Shown piece by piece: positions 1-10,400 of a stretch of DNA of 64,000 nt. The notes beneath the pieces are model-generated. The model had not been told where the DNA came from and searched no databases. It saw only the letters and a list, made by a program, of their open reading frames with translations. Positions within the stretch are counted from its first letter, which is position 1; each line of letters starts with the position of its first letter. The translations under genes and the position numbers were made by a program. Location of the stretch: assembly GCA_000507305.1 (NCBI GenBank), contig DF241161.1:1-64000 (forward strand). The letters are read 5' to 3'. The stretch comes from Breviolum minutum Mf 1.05b.01. Lineage: Eukaryota > Sar > Dinophyceae > Suessiales > Symbiodiniaceae.

Positions 1-7
1 CTGTTGC

Positions 8-43
<36 letters not shown>

Positions 44-250
44 GGTTGTTGTCCTGGTTGTTGTCCTTGCTGTTGTTGTTGTTGTTGCTGTTGCTGTTGC
101 TGTTGTTGTTGCTGTTGCTGTTGTTGTTGCTGCTGTTGTTGTTGGTGTTGTTGTTGTTGTTCTTGTTGTTGTTCTTGTTCTTGTTCTTGTTGTTGTTGTT
201 GTTGTTGTTGGTGTTGCAGTTGTTGCTGTTGTTGTTGTTGTTGTTGTTGT
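1..250. repeat. CTG/TTG triplet repeat (poly-Gln on the minus strand)
   Basis: About 250 bases of TTG with interspersed CTG, GTG, TTC and TCC triplets. On the minus strand it is a CAA/CAG array reading mostly Gln with scattered Glu, His, Leu, Gly and Pro. In that frame it is preceded by a short Glu/Lys run just after two TAA stops near 270, so a coding poly-Gln exon would need an upstream splice acceptor. It runs off the left edge. Either a plain microsatellite or the start of a low-complexity exon of a gene to the left. Confidence 0.9.
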
Positions 251-1080
251 TTGAGTTTTTCTTCTTCTTATTATAAAAATTCATGTTTCAAGTAATATTA
301 TCCTTGGTGGTGGGGGTCGGGGGAAGGGCGGCGGCGTTGTCATAGTCATTCTAGGCGCGCGATCTAGTTACCCAATTTATTGTCGTTGAAAAGTTGGATC
401 AAAGTCAAGACGGATCAAAAGCAAGATGGGATATTTCATAAACCCCATGATAAATGGTATAATTCCCTACAGACCCCAAACAACCAGGGACCCGTTATTC
501 ATTGTTCACTTCGAATTTGTGGCTGGTGGCGCAGAATGTTAATTTGAGAATGATGAACCCCCTTATTCATTTTTTGAGCAACAAACCATCACAAACTTGC
601 TTGAAACTGTACATAACCCAAGCAAACAAAAGAACCCCCGACAAAAATACACGGCCGGATTGTTGTTTGTTTGTTTTCAAAAACATCTGCCCACCCCAGC
701 CAGGCGCGTTCCTCCAGACTGAATACTTTGCCACCTGGAGCAGTGGAAACAACAGCTTTGTGCAATTTTTACTTTACCATGAAACCAAACCCGCCACAGG
801 CAGAAACTGGATAAGAAGCCGTTCCTGCAACCACGACGAAAACTGCCAGTTGTAGAAGTTCAAAGAATCCGTGAGGATCCGTGAGGTGTCCAAACAAAAC
901 AACACCATCTTTCTGACAGGAGAAGGGTGTCTTGATCAGCAGAAGGTGCCACTTTTAGCACATGCCATGTCACATGACCTCCCAAATTCCAGTCCTGATT
1001 AAACCATCCTAAACCCCTAAAGGAAAATCATATGTTGAAATACCCCCCCCCAGCTGACAGGGTCTACCGTCTGCAATCAG
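251..1080. other. No firm gene; one hydrophobic minus-strand stretch
   Basis: No recognisable family. Between about 860 and 690 the minus strand reads a hydrophobic, signal-peptide-like run (LLQLAVFVVVAGTASYPVSA) followed by a short Cys/Gly segment and a stop, then another open piece at 680-740. No initiator Met is in frame, so this may be an exon or chance. The rest looks like intergenic or intronic sequence, with a C run at 1044-1051. Confidence 0.3.
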
Positions 1081-1085
1081 TGTTG

Positions 1086-3425
1086 CTAAGGCTCAAGGAC
1101 GTTCTGGCTCATTGCATTGCCAATCTGAGCCCCAAGAGCCCTGTCTGACACCACCTGCAACCAGTCATAGAAATAAGCCGGATGAGATGCCGTGGATACG
1201 ATTCTTTCTGGTGCAGGGAATCCAAAAGTGCATGCAAATATGTTTAGTTTGTAATTTGCATAATTATAGGCTATATCAAACAATGCATATATCATATATC
1301 AATTTTGATATCTGATGAAAACATATGATTCCATCAACCTTCATCTCTCGGCCAGCTGTCGCACATCTGCACAGATTTCCCTACGACCCCTGAGATTGAT
1401 ATTTCCTACCACCAGGTGTTCAAAATTGAGCCTCTCTGTCAGGACATTAGCACTTGGCCACAGCATAGCCACTTTCCCTCCCAGCTGACCCCCTCAACTT
1501 GCCCACCTGCTTGAAGCATCGCTCCATCCCTTGCAGGCGCAACATTTCATCCAAGTTCATCCGTCTGGCTCTGTTGGATATCCAATACCTCAGTCCATGG
1601 AACTGCTTGGGTCAGATCACATCCTCACTGCCCTTGTTCGACCACTTGAGATCCAATCCCTCAACAAATTCCACTTGCAGGACAGGAAACCCATAGGGCC
1701 GTGATTTGGTCATACACATGACCTTATCTGCCATATAACTCCTGAACTTCGGACTTCAATCCACATCAATCCAATAGGTATACTTCAAAGGCTCCTGTGA
1801 AGCTGCATCTTGGGCGTTTGTTTTTGTGGCCAAATGATCAAGATGAAATGCATGCTGGAAGGGGTTGGAATTACCAAGTGATTCTACGTCTGATGACTGG
1901 GCATGTAAAAATATGACATACCCCAGACTCCTCACTAACTTGTTCTGGCCGAAGACAAGCACGACAGTGGGGTTTCTACACGGGATCTCAATCTTTCCCT
2001 TTAATAAGTGAGCACAACGGAGGCCCCCTTACCAAGAGGGTCCCTCAATATGCAACCCCGGTGTGTCCTGTTTGTTCTTCTGCAGCTGCTGCAGCACCTC
2101 CTTGACACCCCTGTAGGGTGTCGTGGGGCGTGTTGGAGGCAAGTCCTGCAACTTGCAACAGGTGGCAGTGGTTGCAGGGTAGGAGTTTCACATCAATTAC
2201 AGGTGTCAGTGGGATCTACCCCCCTTGCATCCATTGCAAAGCGGCCCAATCCCAAAGGTCCTTCTTGCTGTTCGCTGAACTGGATCGAGCAAAGGCTCGA
2301 TGCTCAGTTTCGGAAGTTTTTCAGGCCATGGCAGGCCAGAGAACTTTCGCGGCAAGTGGGCCTGCCACAGGAAGGGATGAGGATGCACAAATCCATCAGC
2401 AGATGAGTTTATATGGGTCAAAAGAGAAGAGCAAAGATGCAATGATGTTTGCACTCTTGGTGGGTATCGACTTCAATCTGTTCTCATCATGTTAAATTTA
2501 ATCTGTTCTGGAAGAACTACTCAATTAAACTGTTCAATTTGCCACAAGCATCCCACCTCTCCCATCTCCCCCACCTCTCCCATCACCCTCCACAAAAAAA
2601 AGTAACGACTGGTCCTTTAAAATCCCCACGATGTATACCCTGGGGCGAGATTGCGGGACCATGTTCCTGGAGACAGCCAAAAACTGATCATGTCCCCAGG
2701 TGTTGAAGCGCTTCCAGTTTCAAAGGTGGCTAACTGAAAACCCCTGACGCCTTTTGTTGGATAAGATATCAATTTATATAGAGACAAATGGTGGATGTGT
2801 CCATCTACTCACATTATGTAATACAATGACCTTAGAACTTAGGGTTGAGGTGGAACGAAAGGTTCATGCCACTCAATATCGGTGTGTCCTGCGTGTCCAG
2901 GATCTCATATTCGAGGTGGTATGCTCCCTGATGAAGTTTGGTCAGGGTGTTCCAGACCACCCTTGTCATTGGTCAGGATACGCTTCACATTCTCAAGGAT
3001 GAACATACCTAAAATTCACCAAAATCCACTGTGCAAGCAAAAGATGGGTCGAAAAAATGATGCATTCCCAGCCCATAATCAAGACATCACTTAACATCCC
3101 CTGACATGCATGACATACACAATCATACGCATACATACACCACTTAAATGCCCAAGCACGGGGTTTCTTCGCTTCAATGTAGCTCGCACAGCCAAAGAAA
3201 ACCGTCCCCCTGGTGTCCTCCAAGCCAAGGCCTTTCCCTGCACACAATGGAGTCATGGTGAGTCAAAGACTTGCATGGTGCACCATAGCACAAGTCACTC
3301 ATCTCACTTCAATATAATCGAGGCACCAGCTGCGCTGAAAGGTTGGCACGGAAATCCAGCGATGTAGAGATCGCAGGACGGCGTGCTGGCGGCCTTGTTG
3401 TCCCGACGCATCAAATCATCCTTAG
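1086..3425 (-). CDS. DNA (cytosine-5) methyltransferase, multi-exon, with an in-frame TGA
   Basis: Transfers a methyl group from S-adenosylmethionine to carbon 5 of cytosine in DNA; expected in the nucleus. Conserved motifs appear in order on the minus strand: motif IV GFPCQPFS with the catalytic Cys (3357-3334), GLGLEDTRGTVFF (about 3237-3195), motif VI as ILENVKRIL (about 3000-2970), HLEYEILD (about 2920-2895), motif VIII-like QSRPRVYIVGI (about 2672-2638), a target-recognition part (2360-2255, 2150-2030), RRMNLDEMLRLQGM (about 1570-1528) and motif X QIGNAMS (about 1127-1107). The stop is TAG at 1088-1086. Introns are short. Motif I, the cofactor-binding loop, was not found. In the segment WIDVD-stop-SPKFRSYM a TGA lies in frame at 1758-1756, so this copy may be a pseudogene or be spliced differently. 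The domain order fits an animal/algal Dnmt rather than a bacterial Dcm, but no subtype is claimed. Confidence 0.85.
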
Positions 3426-3784
3426 AAATAAGAACGGCACCAGTCTCCAACAAAGCATGAGGGAGGAGAGGGTGAACAAAAGTTGGTGCGAAGGGCACAT
3501 GGATGATGACGATGACAATGTTGATGATGTTGATGATGATGATGATGGCGCTCTCACAGGTCTCATCCCAACACTCCCAACAGATCCACCAACGGATCCA
3601 AACACCCAATTCTCACCTCGTCAGAGACTCTGGCAAGTTCATCTTCTTGTATCACGGCTGGGGCGATCGGCCTTGCAAATCACACACTTAATGGAAAATT
3701 ATTATCCCTTCCAACTTCTTGATGAGTGCATAGTGCATTGTGTATTCAACTTTTTCCAGTTTCCAAAATTTTAACCTTTCAGTT

Positions 3785-4200
3785 TCACATGTTTTTTGAG
3801 TCCCCACTCTTTGCCGCACCCAAATTCACTAGCACCTTGACAGTCTTGACACTCTGTTGATGGAAGGCTCCTGCAACACCAGGAGCGCACAACCACAGAG
3901 TTGGAGAAATATGAAAACAGATCCACCCAATGATCTCCTACATCTTGTCTGAAGAAATAAGAAGTCATCCAATGAGAGTTCCAATGAGATAAATACCGAT
4001 CAGTAGCCTATCAGTATACCTAAGTATAAGTATATCTATCTAAGCGCTGATTTTGTTGCATTGAAGACAAGCCATCATGTTCTTTTGCTTCCAGTACTCC
4101 TTGATTTTTTCAGGCTTTGTCGCATTCTGGCGCCTGTTTTTCTCGTCGGAGCAAATGCCCCGGGCTGCTTTGCAAACATGAGCCTGCAGCCAACAACACA
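3785..4200 (-). CDS. Two Cys-rich exons upstream of the methyltransferase
   Basis: The minus strand at about 4185-4050 reads a charged stretch ending KNMMACLQCNKIS. At about 3885-3795 it reads TECQDCQGASEFGCGKEW after an AG acceptor. The C-x2-C pairs followed by a further Cys suggest a small metal-binding module split over two exons. Both lie just upstream of the methyltransferase motif IV exon on the same strand, so they could be its N-terminal part or the end of another gene. No family is recognised. Confidence 0.4.
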
Positions 4201-4499
4201 TTGCATTAGTTGTCCGGAGTAAAGGGATGCCTTGGATTGAATGGCAATGACAACCAGTCCCATCAGTCTCAATGGCATGAATGACCAACCATATCTATCT
4301 TTGATACCACATGATACCATATGACATATGATACCATCCATTTCCTTGTGTTAAATGCGAAGATTTCCTCTGCTCAATTTGCATCCGGCAACTTCACACA
4401 AAACGGAAGCGTCTTCTTTTATGACCTGCAAGATCCTGCAAGGGCTTGAGCATCTTTTTGCACGTGTGGCTGATCCTCGAGACTTAGCTATATCTCATC

Positions 4500-4745
4500 A
4501 ACTTCTTCTCTCCGAGCTTCAGCAATCCATTGTGCATCGCTGCCATGTTGATCTCACTTGTCAACTCCGCAAACTCTTGGTCTTCTACTTCTTTTGATTT
4601 GGCTTTGGCGTAGGTCTAACTCCACCACTCCGAGCCGCAGTAGGTCCAGGGCCATTGCCATCTTCTCTGCTCCTGGACCGTGACCTCTCCCGGCCACCAC
4701 GTCGTCGAGCATACACGTTGGCCTGGAACTCATTCAGCTGGCCTC
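4500..4745 (-). CDS. Arg/Ser-rich basic exon with a charged helical segment
   Basis: The minus strand from about 4742 reads QLNEFQANVYARRRGGRERS, then alternating Arg-Ser and Gly/Pro-rich sequence, to about 4600. A second open frame then begins (SKEVEDQEFAELTSEIN and on to about 4493). The two parts are in different frames, so either a splice junction or a frameshift separates them. RS-type composition is common in nuclear RNA-binding proteins and in nucleic-acid-binding parts of retrotransposon proteins. Because the retroelement remnant lies just upstream, both origins are possible. Confidence 0.35.
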
Positions 4746-4775
4746 AAGAAGCAAGATTAGTCGCAAGTATAGCTA

Positions 4776-4801
4776 ATAATAATAATAATAATAATAATAA
4801 A
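4776..4801. repeat. (AAT)n microsatellite
   Basis: About eight AAT units end in AAAAG. On the minus strand this is an ATT run just downstream of the retroelement remnant, so it could be a former 3' tail of that element or an independent microsatellite. Confidence 0.85.
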
Positions 4802-4809
4802 AGAGTATG

Positions 4810-6075
4810 GTGGCAACAAAAGCTTTGACGGCAAAAGCAAAGTTTTTACATGGAAAGTAAAAGCATGATAAAGATGCATGTGAGGCTCCGCGAAGCTCAT
4901 CTACTTGTTCTTGCAGCTTGTCGCAGCGGAATCTCAACAATCGCTGTAGCTTCAGGCTCCAATTGTGATGACGAACATTTAAGGCGGTCGAAGCAGCTTC
5001 AGGAAGCCACAAGATCTGTAACTTGTTTGAGCCTTGAACAAGGCAGAAAATCAGAAATGGAAACAAAAAAACAACCCATACCACCAGTGGTTTCCTCACG
5101 GGATTAACTGGGGGCATCACATGGAGGAGTCATTGATCCATCGGGGTTGCATTCTTACCAGGGGAAGAGGGGAGCTAAACTGCTGAACCTGGCGCCAAGA
5201 CACCTAGGTTTGAATAAAACGCCCGAAGGTTCTCGTAGACAGGACTATGGATGTCGAGTCGCAACACAACACTGTACCAGTGATGAGCCTGGCCTTGCAG
5301 CCCCACCACCTCAAAGTTTTCCAGGGAACATCTGCCGTTCCATTCCTCCCAGACGAGGGCGAAAAAAGCAAGTCTATCTTTTGTAGAATGTCCCGAGTGT
5401 GGTGCATAGAAAGCACCAAGCAAAAGTAAGGAGCCAGCAACTGAAAGGAGCCAAGCACGAAAATTGCATGATTTGGGTTTGAATTGCGTGAAAAAGCAGC
5501 TGTTCTTTAAAGCTGGGGCAAAAATGGCACCAACACCAACCCCTGGCAAAGAGTGAGGGCAACTGGTGAAATCAGACGCATCCTGCAACCCATGAGACAA
5601 GTGCGTGTTAGCACACACACCCGTCTCAGCCAGTAGCAAAACAACAAAATGATTCTCCTCAAAGAAGGCAAGTAAGTCCAAAACCTTTCCATCATCAAGC
5701 AAGCCATTCCGATGAGTCAAGCAAGCGCAATTCAAGAAACCAACCTTCAGACTTCCATGGGGAGAGCACGTGGAAGGTGATAGTCAAGCAGCCTTTCTTT
5801 TCCGAGACGGTACTGTCACAAAAGCCGCCTCGATATGTGGCCACACCTCATGCTTTTCATTAACTCCACACTCCTTGACATAATCAACCAAAGCGGCTTT
5901 ACCTGCAGCACCACAAGCCTCTTGGCAATGTCTTGAAGCAAGCTCTTCAAATCAGCAACTTTGGTTGATGGGGAGATTGGTGGCAAAGCCAAGCGGCCAT
6001 CAGCCATTTGCACCAACTTGCCACAGGCATCCAAGGGAGTGGAGAAATTGGGACCAGCAGGCCAGAACCATTCAA
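4810..6075 (-). mobile_element. Decayed non-LTR (LINE-type) retrotransposon remnant
   Basis: Minus-strand fragments in several frames make up this stretch. At about 6060-5815 is an upstream segment (STKVADLKSLLQDIAKRL, then AALVDYVKECGVNEKHEVW in another frame). At 5755-5178 lies an endonuclease-like segment described separately, and at about 5010-4865 a helical segment with FRCDKLQEQVDELRG. No reverse transcriptase motif (YADD-like box) was seen, and the open frames shift between segments. It therefore looks like a dead, internally deleted copy rather than an active element. It lies between the methyltransferase region and the EGF-module gene, on their strand. Its borders are guesses; no target-site duplication was identified. 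Confidence 0.55.
5178..5755 (-). pseudogene. APE-type endonuclease fragment of a LINE
   Basis: The open minus-strand frame of about 190 residues reads KVGFLNCACLTHRNG, then LAFFEENHFVVLLLAET, a Gly/Val-rich strand (PGVGVGAIFAP), LLLLGAFYAPHSGHSTKDRL and FFALVWEEWN. This order of an Asn-containing first strand, an L/VAET box, a hydrophobic strand and YAPHSG followed by a W-rich helix is the layout of the exonuclease-endonuclease-phosphatase domain that opens the polyprotein of many L1-like elements. The domain nicks target DNA. The final SDH box is not clear, and no reverse transcriptase follows, so the fragment is probably non-functional. There is no good start Met; the frame is blocked upstream by TGA. 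Confidence 0.6.
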
Positions 6076-6142
6076 AAAAAAAGGGCACTACGCAGAGCTC
6101 GCACTTGACTAAGCTGCCCACAGTTCAAACGCGCATTTCCTC

Positions 6143-6280
6143 CAGAGGACCAGAGGACAGGAGGACCGGGGGACCAGGGGACCAGAGGACCAGAGGACAG
6201 GAGGACCGGGGGACCAGGGGACCAGAGGACCGGAGGACCGGAGGACCAGGGGACCAGGGGACCGGAGGACCAGAGGACCA
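6143..6280. repeat. GGACCAGAG-type minisatellite with a 40-bp higher-order unit
   Basis: Tandem 8-9-bp units of the type GGACCAGAG, GGACCGGAG and GGACCAGGG. A 40-bp block starting at 6151 is repeated exactly at 6191. It is followed by A-rich tracts at 6280-6320. The G/A strand asymmetry is strong, and base composition is far more GC-rich than the surroundings. Confidence 0.9.
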
Positions 6281-6726
6281 AAAAAAAAATGAAAAAAAAA
6301 AAAATCCCCCAAAAAATACCTCCCCTTTTCTTAGCTTCACTGAACGTTGGTGTCAATTGCCTCTCATATGCAATAAATTCGAGAAATTGCTCGTTTTCAA
6401 TTGATCTCTTTTTCAAAGATGTCAGTCGAGAGCAAAGCCAACATGCTCGGAACGGTGTTGAATCCAAGCATCTGAGCCCTCTGGCGTCCTCTGTACTGAC
6501 ACCAGGAAGCTCAAAGTGTCAGGCTTGGGTTTGCCGTCAGACACTGCCATGGCTGAAAGACGGGTTCTAAAATTCCGCAGAACTTGAAGTCATCGGTATT
6601 TCAACAGCCTCTTTCACTTGTTTTGAAAAAGCTCCTGAACACCTGAACTTTGTACTTCTACAATATTTCAATAGTTTCACCTTGCTCGTCAAAGTTTGTG
6701 ATTCTTTTGTATTCTTTTGATTAATC

Positions 6727-7400
6727 CACTGCCACAAGAATTTGGCCCCGTGCAACCACTCTGCGTGGGCATGGCCACGGCTCTCGTTCACTCCATGTGC
6801 CATGTTCCAATATTCTTCCATCAACTCGAGCAAAAGGATTGCGGAACTTGCTTCATTCCAACATCCAAGCGGCTGCATGGCGATGTCGATTCTGAGGTCT
6901 CGGACGACGCACTGCTGGGTGCAAAGATCTGTTTCTGGCGAGTCCAGGCCATACCTCCAAGAAACGAAAGGTAAACCGGTAAACCATGCAAGCTATCCTT
7001 GCACTTGATGGAAGTTTGGGAAATATTTGCAATCAAACTTGAACCGTAAAAAACCTTCAAGGATCTCTCAAAGTGACTACTTCATCACGGGAAATTTGTT
7101 GCCTTGTCGCGCAGGAGATCAAGCACTGCCTTGGTCGCATTTCTTGGAGTTGTTATGTTTCAGCGAAGAAAATGTTCATCCATCAGCCAAGAGGCCAAAG
7201 TCGGTCGTCACCGAAGCTGGCATTGCCTGAAAAACATAGGCAAATTTAGTATATGGGAATTGGCAACACTGAGCGGATTTCTCAATCTGACATGATTCGA
7301 AGATGTTTGTTTCACACTTTGAGATCAACGAGGTCAACTTTGCAAAGAACCTCCTGGGAAGAAGTCTTCAAGGCTTAGTGCTTCCATGCGGTATCGGTAA
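6727..7400 (-). CDS. Possible C-terminal exons of the EGF-module gene (no Cys modules)
   Basis: Three coding-looking minus-strand pieces follow the last EGF module. They are SLYRYRMEALSLEDFFP (about 7410-7360), NATKAVLDLLRDK ending at a GC-type donor (about 7150-7105), and an 80-residue open stretch at 6968-6720 with CVVRDLRIDIAMQPLGCW and LLLELMEEYWNMAHGVNE. The last is charged and helical and unlike the extracellular modules, so it could be a cytoplasmic tail or a different gene. No family is recognised. Confidence 0.4.
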
Positions 7401-10400
7401 AGGGACCTGGAAGCACTTCGGAAGGTTCAATAAAAGCACAAGTGCTCATCAATAAACACACCCTTCGGTCACAAAGCACACAAAGCACACAAAGCACAAG
7501 TGCTCGAAGCGGTTGATGAAAGCTCCGCCTTGTGCCCGTCATCCATCCATTGTCACAAAGACAAAGTCCTTGAGGACTGCACCTTTCGCACCGACAAACA
7601 TTGCATGACTGGGAATGCGATGGATGGTAAAGAGAACAACTGTTCAGTATTTACCCAGAAAATCAAGTGATAAGATTAATAGTGTAGACCAGGAAAAAAA
7701 ACATCTGCTGAGACGGAGACAATGGTGAAAACATCTGGTAAATTCGTACGACAATGGCAATGTTGTGAAGGTTCCCCAGCATCTGTGACTTTTTTGATTT
7801 GCTCGATGTATTTTCTATTTTGCTGGAACTGGTTTCAACCACGAGATTTTGTGGTATGCTTTTTTGTTAGAACTTACTGATGCCACTTTTGACCACCCTC
7901 AAAATCTTCAAAATCAAACTAACAAATGTAGCACCTGCCGTGGTAGGAGCACGTCTCTTCCGGAGTGCAGTAAACATCACAAGTGCCTCTCAGCCAACAT
8001 CGCTGTAAAACGTGACAGCAACGAACTGCGGTTGGCCCACCGTCCTACGCATCCAACATCCGAATTTCAACCAAAGACCTCTGTGGATTTACAGCAAATG
8101 CATGCAAATTGCGTGGTGCATCATCAAAAAAACATCTATATCCATCTATCACATACTACAAAAGAGCGTAAAAGAGTTTGCAATTCTTTCGTGGGAATTA
8201 TTCTGTTGATTAAAATGATTAAACAAATCCTGCACCGGTTGGGATAGGCAAAACACCGGAAATGGAATATTTGGCATATCAACTGGTTCGCCTATATGAT
8301 AATATAATATAATATCATATGTATGGTATATGTTTTGCTTTGACAAGTGTTCACCACGACTGAATCCAGCTTCCAAGCCTAGTGGAAACCAATTCTGGGC
8401 GCAGTAGTTGCAGTTCTCACCAGCCCAGCCTGCTCGCTTGGCTTGTCACAAAAATGCCAAGAGCCCAAGCATTTGGTGTGAATTGTGAAGCGCATCATTT
8501 TTGTGCTCTGAGACTCTGAGACTCTGAGACTCTACATGTTCCAACCAGAAGGTCACCATCTTTGACCAACTCGGTTGGACTTGAGGTCCCCACCACTGTC
8601 ACACTCACATGCTCCAGAACTGTTACACTGACCATGGCCACTGCAGGTGATGGCAGACAAACCTCAATCAAATGAAATGTCTACAAATAACGGGCACTAG
8701 GCTGCACTACAGTCACTACGCTTGATTCTACATCAGCTAAAATGTCTCCAACTCATGACATTGTTTTGCCGAGAAATTGCGGTGTCACACGCTTAAAACA
8801 CGGAAGGGGGAGTGGTGACTGCATTACCCGAGCTGAATTCACCGACACACACACACACACACAACGAATACCATGCGGCTGTAAACCTATGCACGTTTGT
8901 TGCAGGACATCAATACTGCACAAGTATCTGTATCAAGTTCCTTGTGAAATCTTCGAAAAGGTTTAATGTCGTCTTGAAATTCACCAAGAAAAAACGTGCA
9001 ATTCCACCCTTGTCTCCGTAAAACAGAATAAAAGACAATAAAAGACAGGCATCGCCGCATCGCCTTTTGCCTGAGCTTGGTACAAAAAGTCGTGCAGCTT
9101 GGCGAAGCTGTTTCAGGCGCTGGGAAGTAACCTCTCGTTGTAACAATCACCGAAGCAACATCTTTGCTACAACGCTTTCGAGGCCACCTTCAGCACAGCG
9201 CTCACAGTCACTGCCACCCCAACCAGGATGGCATACACAAAGACCATCACCTGTTCGCCTTGGTTGAAAACATGTTGAAAAAGCGATTTTCTTGTAAAAA
9301 CAACCTCAAGAATGTGTTTTTGGGTACGCCCTGAGAGAAACACCCTTCACGGCAAAAGTGAGTGCCAGGAGAGGTGCAAGTACACCTCAAGTCGATCATG
9401 ATTCATCAGGGGACGAGGGAGAAGAGAAAAAACAGAATTGAACAAAACAAAAAAGTCAAGGTTCCCATGAGCAGTGAACATTTTGCCTCATTTTAACCAA
9501 TTCAAGAGACTCGGAAAAAAATCCTCTTCCGGACCTTTGCTCAGATTCTGTGCATCTCCAGGCGCTAAGCTCCCATACTTCAAACTGCACTCGCTCCGAA
9601 CTGCCGGGCCCAAGGGCATTTGGATGTTGCAATCTGCATCGGTGCGGCATCCGGCATAGTAACTCCAATTTCCAGCATATTGAATGTAATAATGTACGTG
9701 TCGTTTGGTGTGTAAACGGAAAACCGAAGGGTGACGAAATTCCAAGTGGTTCACCCACCTGGAATCTCTGTAGTTCGGTACCATCCATTGGCGCTGGCCA
9801 TAACTGCAGCAATGCCGATTTTGCTTCAGCAGAATGAAAATGTCAACATCACTTGTCTTTACCAAAAAAATCTGCCAAGTTTTAACACCGTTTCTCTCAA
9901 AAAAAAGAAACACCGGCGCCTTGATCCCAACACACCACTGGCCTTGATACCGAACATCTACGAACAACCAACGGACTGCCATAAACACAACTTGTTCTGC
10001 ATGTTTGATCTTTGAAAACAATAGCGAACAGTTTCATTCGTGCCAACTTTTTGATGGCCACGTCATATCCGAATTATTCTCTGGTGTTTTCCAGTCTCTT
10101 TGAATGGTTTAGTTGACCTGCGTCGCCCGGCCCACCATAATAGCCAGGGTCACATTCACAAAGGCCAACCTGGGGAAGGTTCAAATTTCGAATTTTGGAT
10201 GATTCGCAGTAAGGTCGTTTCATGTCGTTTCAGACTTGAAGAACCTTGTTGAATCTAAGGATTTGGCGTCGGTGCATCTACCGTGGCCATTGCAGGTTGC
10301 AGCATCCTTGGAAACGGACGTGGTGAAACGTCAGTGTGCGCAGAAGTCGGTCTTGAGAATGCCCCATGCTCTGAAAACGCTTGGACTCTGGCCGAACAAC

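Noticed and set aside
4-276. Plus-strand poly-Leu and poly-Val open frames in the triplet repeat
   Set aside because: They are products of the TTG/CTG array in different phases and have no other protein features.
5816-6121. Separate host gene for the STKVADLKSLLQDIAKRL segment
   Set aside because: It lies directly upstream of the endonuclease-like LINE piece on the same strand with frame changes, so it is better read as part of the retroelement remnant.
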